A DNA stretch of 64,000 nucleotides from Mariniflexile litorale (GCF_031128465.2 NZ_CP155618.1:186001-250000), one strand, 5' to 3'. Positions 1 to 8,635 are shown, numbered from the stretch's first letter. Made by a program: numbers and translations. Notes: generated by a model from the sequence alone, not told the origin.

Positions 1-230
1 GCCTTTTTAGGATAAATAAAATGATAATCAGTTTGGTTCTTGATAATTTCAAATACCTGATCGACAGTAGCCAATTGGTCTTGGTCTATCATTACTTTTT
101 CTTGAGAAAACAAGTTTGATGGAGTCAAACTAAAAACTGTTGTACACAAAAAAAAGATAAAAGTTCTCATAATAAAAATTAGCGACCGTTTCCTAATAAG
201 GAAACACGCATTTAGTAATTTAATTTTCAT
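1..230 (-). CDS. SusC/RagA-type TonB-dependent receptor, N-terminal fragment (cut by window start)
   Basis: Only the first 76 codons are inside the window; the frame stays open to base 1. The start is the ATG at 228-230 (minus). The protein opens with a basic stretch and a long hydrophobic segment ending near FSQEKVMI, i.e. a signal peptide. It continues with VDQVFEIIKNQTDYHFIYPKK, the beginning of an STN (secretin/TonB N-terminal) domain. An STN domain directly downstream of fecI and fecR is the usual layout of a receptor that signals through FecR to its sigma factor. The substrate is inferred to be a pectin oligosaccharide from the pectate lyase upstream. The barrel and plug are not visible, so the SusC assignment rests on this fragment and context. 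Confidence 0.75.
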   Translation of the reverse strand, partial: MKIKLLNACFLIRKRSLIFIMRTFIFFLCTTVFSLTPSNLFSQEKVMIDQDQLATVDQVFEIIKNQTDYHFIYPKK

Positions 231-281
231 AAATTTGCTTGGTGTTAGTTGGTTATACAATTAATTAATACTGTAGTTATT

Positions 282-330
282 GGGACCGAAGTACGATGCT
301 GGAAAATATCTAAACGAGGTCCCTTTTTTT
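282..330 (+). terminator. Plus-strand intrinsic terminator-like hairpin between fecR and the receptor gene
   Basis: GGGACC at 282-287 pairs with GGTCCC at 318-323 and is followed by seven T (324-330) on the plus strand. No plus-strand gene ends here; both neighbours are on the minus strand. It may end a small antisense RNA, or fold in the fecR-receptor mRNA. The only possible promoter seen on this strand is TAAATTTG at 230-237, which lacks a good -33 element. Confidence 0.45.
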
Positions 331-1468
331 ATTCTAATACTACATTTCTATCTGTTATTTTAAATTCATTTATTATTCCAAAATTTTTAATATTTATTAG
401 TATATCTTCAATGCTTTGTTTTTTTCCAAGACGTCCTATAAATGCTTCTTTTTCAAGTGATTTATTTTCAAAGTAAACTTCCATATCATACCAACGTGAC
501 AATACCTTCATGATCTCTTTAAGAGATTTGTCATCAAAACTAAAGACACCGTCTTTCCAAGATATTTCATTATAGACATCAACAGTTTTTGTAAATACTT
601 GATTGTTTTCAATGTTGATGTTTGATTGTTGATTAGGTAGCAAGCTTAGTTTTTTATCTTCATAACTTAAAGCTACTTTACCTTCTACAAGCGTTGTGTA
701 AATATTAACTTCGTCTTTATAGGCTTTAATATTGAATTCTGTACCCAAGACGTGTATTTCCTGTTTATTATTATAAACTTTAAAATCTGCACCGTGATGG
801 TCTGAACTTGGTGACACATCAAAATAAGCTTCACCATAAACCAACTCTACTTTTCTAATTTCTCCTTTTTTAAAATTTACTGGAAACTTTAACTGAGATT
901 CAGAATTTAACCATACTTGAGTTCCATCTGATAGTTTTACAAAAAACTGTCCTCCTCTTGGAATTGTTAAATAATTATAAGCGATTTTTGAATCTTCAAT
1001 CTCCTCATTTCTATCATATACTAACTGTTCCCCATTACTATTTAAATTTTTACTTTGGAAAGAGGCTCCTTTTTCTAAAGCAATTTGCGACCCGTCTTCC
1101 AATGTAAGTACAGCCTTATCTGTACCTGTATGAATAACATTTTTGTTTACAATAGTAGGTCTGTTTTCAGTAGAATCACTAAATATATTATCTTTTAAAA
1201 AATAGACTGATGTCAATAACCCTATTGCAATTGAAGCCACTGCAAATTTCCAATACCTTTTACGCGTTTTTGGTGTATCAATTCTATTAACTATTTTTCG
1301 CCAAGCTTCTTCAATATCTATAACATTAATAGTATTGCTATAATTTGCCTTTACTTTATCGAAAAATTGTTTATGCTCCTTTTTCTCTAGACACCAAGCC
1401 TTGAAAATTAATTCCTCTTTTGAAGAAATTGTATTGTTAAGTTTTTTTAAGATTAATTTAAACTCCAT
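329..1468 (-). CDS. FecR family anti-sigma factor with DUF4974 C-terminal domain
   Basis: This is a 379-aa inner-membrane signal transducer that holds the neighbouring ECF sigma factor inactive until the receptor binds ligand. A cytoplasmic N-terminal part (about 1-70) is followed by one transmembrane helix (about 72-92, ending SVYFL). A periplasmic FecR domain comes next (about 160-290; LTIPRGGQFFVKLSDG, then VWLNSESQLKFP and the GEAYFDV strand). The C-terminal domain (about 305-379; DGVFSFDDKSLKEIMKVLSRWYD) is the STN-like DUF4974 fold found in Bacteroidota FecR proteins. The gene lies 131 bp after the sigma gene and about 100 bp before the receptor gene, in the standard fecI-fecR-susC order. 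Confidence 0.92.
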   Translation of the reverse strand: MEFKLILKKLNNTISSKEELIFKAWCLEKKEHKQFFDKVKANYSNTINVIDIEEAWRKIVNRIDTPKTRKRYWKFAVASIAIGLLTSVYFLKDNIFSDSTENRPTIVNKNVIHTGTDKAVLTLEDGSQIALEKGASFQSKNLNSNGEQLVYDRNEEIEDSKIAYNYLTIPRGGQFFVKLSDGTQVWLNSESQLKFPVNFKKGEIRKVELVYGEAYFDVSPSSDHHGADFKVYNNKQEIHVLGTEFNIKAYKDEVNIYTTLVEGKVALSYEDKKLSLLPNQQSNINIENNQVFTKTVDVYNEISWKDGVFSFDDKSLKEIMKVLSRWYDMEVYFENKSLEKEAFIGRLGKKQSIEDILINIKNFGIINEFKITDRNVVLE

Positions 1469-1599
1469 TTAACTTGCTTCTATTTTAAATCCGCGATTTT
1501 TAAGAACAAATAATAGGTTCTCTTTCTAACGACAAAAAAAAACATAAAAGGGGTGACAAAAAATCATAAAAATTGTTAAAATAATAAAGAACACTCCTT

Positions 1600-2157
1600 T
1601 TATTGATGTAATTCTAAAAGAATTAATATAGAAGTTATAAGTTCGGTAATTTTAGATTTAGCTCGCTTTAATTGTGTTTTAACAGTATTAACTGAAATAC
1701 CAAGCTCTTCGGCTATTTCACTATATTTAAAATTATGTAAAAATTTTAATTTTACTATCTGCTGCATTCTGTCGGGCAACGTATCCACTATTTTAAGTAT
1801 TTGATGATATACTATTTTTTTATTTTCTTCCGAAGTTGAATCAAAAACATGTTCAGTAATTAAATTAACATTAAATTCTAGTGCATTAAAACTATCTGTT
1901 AATTTTAATGACTTCAAAAAATTTAGACATCGATTTCTCACCATGGTATAGACATATCCATGTAAGGAAGATTCTATTTCAATTTTATATGATTTTTCCC
2001 ATATATAAATAAATACCTCTTGAACCACATCTTCACTAGCAGCCTTATCAAAAAGATAACCATTAGCATATATAACCAAATCTTCATAGTTTTTATTGAA
2101 AAAAGTTTTATAAACTTGACGATTTCCTTTTTTTATTTCTTCAAAAATAAGATTCAT
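1600..2157 (-). CDS. ECF RNA polymerase sigma-70 factor, FecI-like
   Basis: The 185-aa protein has the two ECF sigma domains. Region 2 (about 25-85) contains the DVVQEVFIYIWE helix and RNRCLNFLKS. Region 4 (about 125-175) contains LPDRMQQIVKLKFL and a helix-turn-helix, YSEIAEELGISVNTVKTQLKRAK. It has no extra C-terminal domain. Together with the FecR and receptor genes downstream it should switch on a polysaccharide utilization locus when the receptor is occupied; pectin is the inferred cue. The sequence upstream of the gene contains TAGCTTCG at about 30 bp, one base off the TAnnTTTG -7 element. Confidence 0.93.
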   Translation of the reverse strand: MNLIFEEIKKGNRQVYKTFFNKNYEDLVIYANGYLFDKAASEDVVQEVFIYIWEKSYKIEIESSLHGYVYTMVRNRCLNFLKSLKLTDSFNALEFNVNLITEHVFDSTSEENKKIVYHQILKIVDTLPDRMQQIVKLKFLHNFKYSEIAEELGISVNTVKTQLKRAKSKITELITSILILLELHQ

Positions 2158-2404
2158 TAAACTATATTAAAATTTAGGATATTATAATTACGAAGCTAGT
2201 TATTTTTTTTCATTTAAAATTTCTGCCTAGGTAGATATAATCACTCAATTTTTTAAAAAATGATTAAAGTTAAATGGAGATATTCTGTTTTAAGTATTTA
2301 TTTCCAATAAATATAATTCATCTAACAAGAAGAATCAAATAAGTTAAAATGAAAACAAAAGCATATTAAAATAACGTTAACCAAAAAAGTCGAAGACACC
2401 CTAT

Positions 2405-2605
2405 TTATACTATTGAATGGGGTATAATAGTTTCGATATCAACGTTAATAAATTTGTTTGAGTAGTTATTGTTGTTTGTCTGCGAATTTTCAAAAGTGCA
2501 GTAAAGACCAACGTTAGATTGTAATTGGGTAGACACAAAGGTCAATAGAAGTAGGCGGATAAAAATAGCACCTGCTTTTCTAATAAAAATGTATTTTATA
2601 TTCAT
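2405..2605 (-). CDS. Small hypothetical protein with signal-peptide-like N-terminus (uncertain)
   Basis: This is a 66-aa reading frame between the pectate lyase and the sigma factor, on the same strand. The N-terminus is basic then hydrophobic (RKAGAIFIRLLLLTFVSTQLQS), like a signal peptide. The rest is Asn-rich and matches no family I recognise. A terminator lies between it and the lyase, so it would need its own promoter. In DNA this AT-rich such a frame can arise by chance, so it is listed only as possible. Confidence 0.25.
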   Translation of the reverse strand: MNIKYIFIRKAGAIFIRLLLLTFVSTQLQSNVGLYCTFENSQTNNNNYSNKFINVDIETIIPHSIV

Positions 2606-2650
2606 GCTTTTATGATTTAATTAAACAAGGGAACTCAACGATATCATTGA

Positions 2651-2688
2651 AAAATAAAGGAGAAAACAATAATTAAATTGCCTTCTCC
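2651..2688 (-). terminator. Rho-independent terminator of the pectate lyase gene
   Basis: On the minus strand GGAGAA (2683-2688) and CAAT pair with ATTG and TTCTCC (2659-2664), joined by two G-U pairs, around a TTAATT loop. A T-rich run (2651-2658) follows. It sits 23 bp past the lyase stop codon. Confidence 0.8.
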
Positions 2689-2710
2689 CCTTCTTTTTCT
2701 AATACATTAA

Positions 2711-5470
2711 TTATCTCTTATTAATACGTTTTACAACATTAAGGTCTTTGCCTGCCACCTTTATAAAATAAATACCTTGTCGTAAATTGGAAAGATCAAG
2801 CGTATGCATTGATCCATTGGCCTTAGTGTTTAGAATCTCTTTGCCTGTTGAATCCAATAGGTAAATATTTGTGGTTTCGGTAATCTCTTCTTCAAATTTG
2901 ATATTTAACGTCTCTTCTACTGGTACCGGGTAAAAACGAATTCCCTGATCATCACTAGTTTCAACCAGTTCACTCATTTGAATCGATATATCAGCAGTTC
3001 TAGCTCCCACACATGCAGCAGCAGTAAGATTAGCACCTGCAATGTTCACATAATCAATATTAGCCAACCCACTTGAATTGGTAGCCTGTAATCTCAGAAG
3101 CGTAGTCCCTGCTGTCAAGCTTACATTAACGGCTGATGTCTCGGTCCAAGTTGTCCAACTTCCTGTAGCAGGCATACTAACAGATGAAACTACCGAAACG
3201 CCATTTGCCATCACTTGAGCCGTTCTGTTTGTACTTCCTCCATTGGCATATCTCCATACCATACTATAAATACCAGCTGCGGCCACATTTACTGACCAAG
3301 TAATCCCCTTGCCATTAGCGTTGTCGGTATTAGCGAAGCCACTTCCTGTAAACCCACCATTATTGCTATCAACCGTTCCATCTACACTACAGAATCCGGA
3401 TTCATTTTCTTGAATGGTTAAATCTATTGAGCCAATTACTTCAGAGAAATTAGCTGTCACCGCTTTGTTTCCATCCATAGTAATGGTTAAAGGATTACTG
3501 GAACCACTTGCGTCTCCGCTCCAGTTGTCAAACTGGTATCCTGATGCAGGCGTGGCGGTAAGGTTTACCGAACTGCCTTGCACATAAGAGCCACTGCTAG
3601 GGCTAATGTTTCCCTGTCCTATCACTGAGGTCGTTAACATAAAAGAAGGAAGCTGTGTGAAATTAGCCGTAATCGTTTTGTCTGAATTCATAGTAACAGT
3701 TAAAGGGTTGCTAGAACCACTAGCATCACCACTCCAACTACTAAACATCCATCCCGCATCAGCGGTTGCTGTCATAGTAATAACTGAACCCGCAGAAAAA
3801 TCCCCACTCGAAGGAGATACACTTCCTTGACCATTTGTAGTAGCAGTTAAAGCATAAGTAATACCAGGATTCGACGAAACAGTATACTCAATGTATCCAT
3901 TACAATCTAGGTTTTCGCTAAATGAACCTCCACATGTCCCTGTCCACACCCCAGTATTTATTGGCTGATCTTCTGACTGATAAGTATTACCATCCTGCTC
4001 GATGTAATCTATTAGTGCATCATTTGTACTACCTAAATCATTTAGAAAGTGCACGCGTACAGTTCCCGATCCTGAAGCAGTATAGTCCTGATAGCTGGTA
4101 GTGAGCGTCCAGGTTCCAATGGTAATTCCATTGGCATCTAAACGGATTTGTTCAGCACCACTTTTTCCTTTTGCTCTGACCGTGATATTGTCTGGCACTA
4201 CTGGGATTACAGTAACTGTAGAAGTAGCAGTAAAACCACCGTCTTGAGTAGTTGCTGTAATGGTTGTAGAACCTATCGTAACACCTGTTACCACACCTGC
4301 TGAATTGATCGAAGCGACTGATGGGTTGGTTGATGTCCAATTCACCATTTTGTTGGTTGCGTTGGAAGGAGTCACATTTGCACTCAATGACGTATTCGAT
4401 CCTACACCTACTGATACCGTCGTTGGAGCAACTGATATACCTGTAACTGCAATAGGTGTAATAGATCCAGAACGAGGCCCCGCACCACTCATCACTATGC
4501 TAGGGACATTGGACGCATTGTCCATTGAAACTGGATAGGGTGCAACTGTAAAATCTTCAGGCCAAAAAGACTCTTGGCCGCCTACATGTCTACTCCCTCC
4601 AAGACCTGTGTTTTGAGATCCTGATGTATTGTCATAAGTATTGCCATTTGCATTGATATGGCAATAAACGTCATACATAAACTGGTGAGGATTATTTACA
4701 TTTTTAAAGTAGTTGTTTTGTATAAGGGCTGCTCCATATGACCCGACACCAATACAATAACCATTTCCAGCAGCTGTATAGTAGTTGTTATATGCATGAA
4801 GTTGTCCATACATAATTCTTGGCATCCGCTGATCTACTTTTTCAGCGAACCAGTTATGATGATAGGTCACTTTATTATTGCCAAAATCGCCTGGAGCGGT
4901 ACCTCCACCATTTCCAATGAGGCAAGCTAATCTATGATCTGTCTGGTTAACATAATAAAACTTACACCATGACACAGTAGATAAACTTGTGGCCCATGTT
5001 AAGTCCAACAATCCGTCGGAACAATCCCAAATCTCACAATGATGCACCCATAAATGATGGGTATCTCTTGCTGCAATGCCATCAACAGCTCCTGTAATCT
5101 TTAAGTCACTGATAATGATATTGGACACTCCATTCATATTCAAGGTAAACCCCGAAATTTTGGCATTATTATCCTTGCCTCTTATGGTCTTGTTACTTGA
5201 AATATTAACATTACCACTTCCAGATATCGTTCCTTCAACGATAATGATACGTGCTCCGCTTGCACTAGCATTAGATTGCAATGCAGAAAAAGACGTTACT
5301 GTTACTGTAGAGCCACCAGCTCCGCCTGTAGTGGTGGATAAACCTTTACCAGATATACTGGCAAATCCATCAACAACATCTTGAGCCATTGCTAAAGATG
5401 AGCAGAAAATTAATAAAATGATAGAAAGAACATTTCTGATAATTTTTGAGTACTTTTTTTTTGTTTTCAT
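2711..5470 (-). CDS. Secreted modular PL1 pectate lyase with carbohydrate-binding domains and type IX secretion tail
   Basis: This 919-aa extracellular enzyme is predicted to cleave polygalacturonate by beta-elimination. A signal peptide ends at AMAQ (residue 30). The PL1 beta-helix covers about 31-335, with the family signature VTYHHNWFAE (201-210) followed by KVDQRMPRIMYG, including the catalytic-region arginines 215 and 218. A BIG2 Ig-like domain follows (about 340-423). Next is a CBM60-like module (about 427-495). Two similar repeats (about 538-605 and 609-676; both hold SWSGDASGSSNPL or NWSGDASGSSNPL) are of the InlB/Listeria-Bacteroides type. A CBM35/CBM6-like module (about 683-812) comes before the T9SS sorting domain (about 845-919; FYPVPVEETLNI to VKRINKR). 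It lies upstream of fecI/fecR/susC-type genes on the same strand. Confidence 0.93.
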   Translation of the reverse strand: MKTKKKYSKIIRNVLSIILLIFCSSLAMAQDVVDGFASISGKGLSTTTGGAGGSTVTVTSFSALQSNASASGARIIIVEGTISGSGNVNISSNKTIRGKDNNAKISGFTLNMNGVSNIIISDLKITGAVDGIAARDTHHLWVHHCEIWDCSDGLLDLTWATSLSTVSWCKFYYVNQTDHRLACLIGNGGGTAPGDFGNNKVTYHHNWFAEKVDQRMPRIMYGQLHAYNNYYTAAGNGYCIGVGSYGAALIQNNYFKNVNNPHQFMYDVYCHINANGNTYDNTSGSQNTGLGGSRHVGGQESFWPEDFTVAPYPVSMDNASNVPSIVMSGAGPRSGSITPIAVTGISVAPTTVSVGVGSNTSLSANVTPSNATNKMVNWTSTNPSVASINSAGVVTGVTIGSTTITATTQDGGFTATSTVTVIPVVPDNITVRAKGKSGAEQIRLDANGITIGTWTLTTSYQDYTASGSGTVRVHFLNDLGSTNDALIDYIEQDGNTYQSEDQPINTGVWTGTCGGSFSENLDCNGYIEYTVSSNPGITYALTATTNGQGSVSPSSGDFSAGSVITMTATADAGWMFSSWSGDASGSSNPLTVTMNSDKTITANFTQLPSFMLTTSVIGQGNISPSSGSYVQGSSVNLTATPASGYQFDNWSGDASGSSNPLTITMDGNKAVTANFSEVIGSIDLTIQENESGFCSVDGTVDSNNGGFTGSGFANTDNANGKGITWSVNVAAAGIYSMVWRYANGGSTNRTAQVMANGVSVVSSVSMPATGSWTTWTETSAVNVSLTAGTTLLRLQATNSSGLANIDYVNIAGANLTAAACVGARTADISIQMSELVETSDDQGIRFYPVPVEETLNIKFEEEITETTNIYLLDSTGKEILNTKANGSMHTLDLSNLRQGIYFIKVAGKDLNVVKRINKR

Positions 5471-6163
5471 TTGCTTAATGTTTAATTGATTCTCATAATA
5501 GTAGTTGTTTAATTAAAATTTGATAACTTAAGTAGCTATGTTCCTAACTGAAGAATACCATTCACAGCAAGGGTTCATTTATAATCTCTAATCTTCTTAT
5601 TATTTATATTGTATAAATCTGTTTTTATAAATGTTTTCATTTCAACATCAATAAATAAGATAAATCACTAAATAAGAATAAGCATAAAACTACAAAGGAT
5701 AAAAGTTTTATGTTTGTAGACACTTTTTTGTATCTTTTTTTTGACTTAAGAAAAACTGACTTAAACATTGGGAGCAAAAACCTAGAGTTAAATAAAAAAA
5801 CAACCCTATATTTTAAAAAAGAAGAGAAAAAGAATAGAGACCTTGCTCTCACAATTAGGAGACCACTTTATAAAAAGACGTAATTATGCCAAGTCTTTTC
5901 AAGGATTAAAGATTAGAGTACTTTCTAAAATAGCTAACTCACAACAATTCAATATATCAATAAATTTATTTTTGATAGAAACATCAACCATATTAAAATT
6001 AGTATTAATTAAAATGCTCAATGATATTATTTAATAAAATAAATTTTAATTTTTTTTATAGATAGCTCAAGTAATTATTTTGATAATAATATAAATAACA
6101 TTTTTTGTAACTCTTTTAAGATGCGTCTTATTTGTAAAGACTTGACAAGGATAAAATTCAAAA
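5471..6163. other. Intergenic region, no gene recognised
   Basis: This stretch of about 690 bp is very AT-rich. Short open frames on both strands (63 and 71 codons) lack family motifs and have low-complexity composition, so they are not called. The part next to 5470 should carry the pectate lyase promoter, but I see no exact TAnnTTTG element there. Confidence 0.6.
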
Positions 6164-6197
6164 AAAAGCCCTTTAATCTAATTATTAAAGGGCTTTT
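6157..6197 (-). terminator. Rho-independent terminator downstream of the 6315-6845 gene
   Basis: A perfect 14-bp stem, AAAAGCCCTTTAAT (6164-6177) with ATTAAAGGGCTTTT (6184-6197), closes a 6-nt loop. An A run on the left gives a T run in minus-strand RNA. It is strong enough to act in both directions. It lies about 120 bp after the minus-strand gene. Confidence 0.75.
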
Positions 6198-6314
6198 CGC
6201 TTTTGTGTCAAATGGTAATTCTGTTTTAATTTAGGAATTGTGTAAACATCTATAGTGTGATGATCTAAGTTCTATCTTTTCTATTCTCTAAATAAACAAT
6301 TTGCTCCATAACTT

Positions 6315-6845
6315 TTACAAATCAAAACCATAGGCTAATCGTACCATCAGTTGAGCTAATCCGTTATCGGCTACATTATCTTTGATAATAGGGAAATCTT
6401 TTAAAAATTCGTATCTCAAGCTAATATCTACATACTTAGTGGCGTACCCAACACTTGGACAAAATAGCATGGAATTTTCATTGTATTCTTTAGTGGTTGA
6501 AAAAGCCCCCCCTATTTCTCCCATGACATAAAACTCATTTTTAAAGATAAAGGTTTTATATCCCACTTTAACTGGAACATAACCAAAATTCACACCATCT
6601 TCTTTTACAAATAAATTATTATACCCTGTCGTTAAACATAAGGAATATGTACTTGAAACATTATATTGAAGTCTAACGTCTCCTCCCACATTAAAACTAT
6701 ATGGATCATTTAAAGGCAGGCCTGTATTTAAACCAACTCCAAATTTAAAATTCCGCTTGTAACCATCGGTAGCTTTCTGTGCCATGGCAAAATGGGTATA
6801 ATTGAAAATACAAAATATGGCTAAAATTTTAGTTATTTTTTTCAT
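6315..6845 (-). CDS. Outer-membrane beta-barrel family protein
   Basis: The 176-aa protein has a signal peptide (1-22, ending HFAMAQ). Alternating hydrophobic strands rich in Gly and aromatic residues follow, for example FKFGVGLNTGLPL and VDISLRYEFLKDFP, ending in LMVRLAYGFDL with a C-terminal hydrophobic residue as in outer-membrane barrels. Length and pattern fit small porin-like/OmpA-barrel proteins. It begins 8 bp after the stop codon of the 112-aa gene and is probably the last cistron of the operon starting at 7882. Ligand or function cannot be read from the sequence. Confidence 0.7.
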   Translation of the reverse strand: MKKITKILAIFCIFNYTHFAMAQKATDGYKRNFKFGVGLNTGLPLNDPYSFNVGGDVRLQYNVSSTYSLCLTTGYNNLFVKEDGVNFGYVPVKVGYKTFIFKNEFYVMGEIGGAFSTTKEYNENSMLFCPSVGYATKYVDISLRYEFLKDFPIIKDNVADNGLAQLMVRLAYGFDL

Positions 6846-6853
6846 GACATTTT

Positions 6854-7192
6854 TTATGAATTTGAGTTTACTTTATTTGAAATGAATTTGGTTACACCAT
6901 ACTGTAAAGCATACCCTATTATTTTTTTAAAAAATGAGTGTGATTTTCCAAACACTATTCTTTTAGACAAATACCCTCCAGTGATGCTTGCTGCTGTTTG
7001 CATGATGTTAGTTTTTAAATCTGGAGAATGTTTAATATCTTGAAATGTATTCTTAAAGATATTAAGAGGTTTTATACTTTCAGAAGTAAGGGCAAATTGA
7101 TTTTTTAACTCTTCAAGCTTTATCATTCTTTCAAGTTCTAAACGTGCAATCGTTTTATCTAATTCTGTATTTTGATTTTCATAAGATGCCAT
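6854..7192 (-). CDS. Conserved hypothetical protein of the YtxH/holin-like operon
   Basis: A protein of 112 aa with no signal peptide. The first 40 residues are charged and helical (LDKTIARLELERMIKLEELKNQF), likely a coiled coil. The C-terminal half (TAASITGGYLSKRIVFG ... KIIGYALQYGVTKFI) is amphipathic and could associate with membrane. The gene overlaps the end of the holin-like gene by 14 bp, which points to translational coupling. Similar three-gene sets (YtxH, holin-like protein, this type of protein) occur in other Flavobacteriia; no biochemical role is known to me. Confidence 0.75.
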   Translation of the reverse strand: MASYENQNTELDKTIARLELERMIKLEELKNQFALTSESIKPLNIFKNTFQDIKHSPDLKTNIMQTAASITGGYLSKRIVFGKSHSFFKKIIGYALQYGVTKFISNKVNSNS

Positions 7193-7568
7193 CTTGAGAA
7201 GTTTTTGAATTGTTTGACGCCGACTTAGATTTTAATAATTTTGCAATAATTAAATTTGTAATAGGTACTTTTATTATTTTATCTCTATTATAATTAAGTA
7301 TAACAGTTACTATTAAATAAATACCAGAAACAACTAAAAAACCAAAGTAATCTTCACCTAATAGATCTCCTAAAAATAAGCTTAGACTTATATTTACAAA
7401 TAAAAAAACCATTGCAACACCCACAATTATTACTAACCTAGCGAATATGGATGAAACTACATCAGCAGCTTTATCAATGGCATAAAGTTTTACTAATTCT
7501 GCATTAATTTCTGCATAATTTTTAGCTTTTTCGTAAAGCAATTCTATGTTTGCTGCAATAGTCTCCAT
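7179..7568 (-). CDS. Phage holin family / Holin-X-like membrane protein
   Basis: The 129-aa protein has an N-terminal amphipathic helix (about 1-40) and two hydrophobic segments (about 42-68 VVSSIFARLVIIVGVAMVFLF and about 75-93 FGFLVVSGIYLIVTVIL) separated by a short GEDYFG turn. A charged tail follows. This layout matches the Holin-X (putative actinobacterial holin) superfamily, which despite the name is usually not phage-linked and occurs with YtxH proteins in stress clusters. It is 11 bp downstream of ytxH and overlaps the next gene. A role in envelope stress is inferred from context. Confidence 0.75.
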   Translation of the reverse strand: METIAANIELLYEKAKNYAEINAELVKLYAIDKAADVVSSIFARLVIIVGVAMVFLFVNISLSLFLGDLLGEDYFGFLVVSGIYLIVTVILNYNRDKIIKVPITNLIIAKLLKSKSASNNSKTSQDGIL

Positions 7569-7579
7569 TTTACATTATT

Positions 7580-7882
7580 TTATTTATTCATTTGATCTCT
7601 AACAGTTTTGATATCTTCCTTGATATTTTCTTTACCTTTTTGGATATCTTCTTTGCCTTCTTGTGCCAATTCTTCCCCTTTTGTAACTATAGAGTTATAC
7701 TTTTCAGACACTTCATCTGCTAATTCATTTAATCTAGCCATCGCTTTGTTTTTCGCATCTTTACTTTTTTCAGCAATTTTTTTTCTTGTATTTGTTCCTT
7801 TATCTGGAGCAAATAATACACCTAATGCAGTTCCAACCGCTACACCAGCTAATACACCAATAATTGATTTACTTGTTTTCAT
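7580..7882 (-). CDS. YtxH domain-containing protein
   Basis: The 100-aa protein starts with a glycine-rich membrane segment (ISGVLAGVAVGTALGVLFAP type, residues 8-27) followed by DKGTNTRKKI, the YtxH signature. The rest is a charged, Lys/Glu-rich helix (about 35-100), probably a coiled coil. YtxH is a sigma-B general stress protein in Bacillus; the molecular function is unknown. It is first in a tight operon with the holin-like protein, the 112-aa protein and probably the beta-barrel protein. Confidence 0.85.
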   Translation of the reverse strand: MKTSKSIIGVLAGVAVGTALGVLFAPDKGTNTRKKIAEKSKDAKNKAMARLNELADEVSEKYNSIVTKGEELAQEGKEDIQKGKENIKEDIKTVRDQMNK

Positions 7883-7918
7883 ATTATTTTATTTTAAATT
7901 AATTTTTCATTTATTATT

Positions 7919-7956
7919 CTTTTAGCAAAATGGCACATGTGCCATCTTGCTAAAAG
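7919..7956. repeat. 38-bp near-perfect palindrome between ytxH and a beta-barrel gene
   Basis: CTTTTAGCAA (7919-7928) pairs with TTGCTAAAAG (7947-7956), and the centre ATGGCACATGTGCCAT (7930-7945) is itself a perfect palindrome; only one position mismatches. It lies 26 bp past the 7982-8635 gene. It lacks a strong T run on the minus strand, so it may be a terminator or a dyad operator for the ytxH promoter. Confidence 0.6.
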
Positions 7957-7981
7957 AAAGGATAGTCACTCTATATTACTA

Positions 7982-8635
7982 CTAGTTTAATTTTAGTGCT
8001 ACATAAACACTAATATTGCTGTTTTTTCCATCAGGAAATGTATAGGTACCAGTACCTACAGTTCTTTCTTTACCTACTGTTGTAAGTCCATAATTATAAC
8101 GTGCCCCAATTCCAATAGATTCAAAGTCAAAACCAATACCTGCAGAAATACCAGCGTCTATTTTGTTGAAATCATCATTATCGAAATTATCTTCAAAATC
8201 AAATGTACCGTCTTCTGTTTCATTGGTTATTTGTGCATCAATTAAATAAGCAATATAAGGTCCCACATGAATGTTGAAGTTAGGGGTTATATTGGCCTTA
8301 AGTAATACTGGCACTTCAATGTAATTTAATTTAAACTTTGCTTTTCCTTCTGCAAAAACATTGTCATAAGTTAATTCTGAACCTTTTCTACTAAATAAAA
8401 ATTCAGGTTGTATGGCTAAGAAATCTGATATCGGCATACTTACATATAAACCGGCATTAAAACTTGTTAATACATTATTATCGTCTACATCTTCGGTATA
8501 CATATTTGAAAAATTAACCCCACCTTTAATACCAAATTCGGCGTTTGAAGAGGAAGTTGTTTGGGCGTTAGATGTTAAAGATGTTGCTCCAAATGTTAAG
8601 AATAGAGCTGCTACTAATTGAATTCTATTTTTCAT
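7982..8635 (-). CDS. PorT-family outer-membrane beta-barrel protein
   Basis: The 217-aa protein has a signal peptide (about 1-24, ending SNAQ). The mature part opens with AEFGIKGGVNFSNMYTED, a typical first strand of the PorT/OMP_b-brl_2 family. Regular amphipathic strands follow (AIQPEFLFSRKGSEL, FKLNYIEVPVLLKANI, NFNIHVGPYIAYLI, GIGARYNYGLTTV) and the end is NISVYVALKLN. These features support an eight- to ten-stranded barrel. The original PorT belongs to the type IX secretion system, but the family is large and this copy sits among stress genes, so a T9SS role is not implied. Confidence 0.8.
   Translation of the reverse strand: MKNRIQLVAALFLTFGATSLTSNAQTTSSSNAEFGIKGGVNFSNMYTEDVDDNNVLTSFNAGLYVSMPISDFLAIQPEFLFSRKGSELTYDNVFAEGKAKFKLNYIEVPVLLKANITPNFNIHVGPYIAYLIDAQITNETEDGTFDFEDNFDNDDFNKIDAGISAGIGFDFESIGIGARYNYGLTTVGKERTVGTGTYTFPDGKNSNISVYVALKLN

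Noticed and set aside
249-476. 75-codon plus-strand frame over the fecR end
   Set aside because: It lies antisense to the well-supported fecR gene and has no family motif.
5637-5852. 71-codon minus-strand frame in the gap after the pectate lyase
   Set aside because: Phe/Lys/Ser-rich translation of AT-rich DNA, with no motif and no context.
5843-6034. 63-codon plus-strand frame
   Set aside because: Low-complexity Ile/Leu/Lys composition; overlaps another spurious frame and has no promoter.
7179-7568. Holin-like protein as evidence of a prophage
   Set aside because: No capsid, tail, integrase or lysis genes are nearby, and this family with YtxH is a chromosomal stress set.
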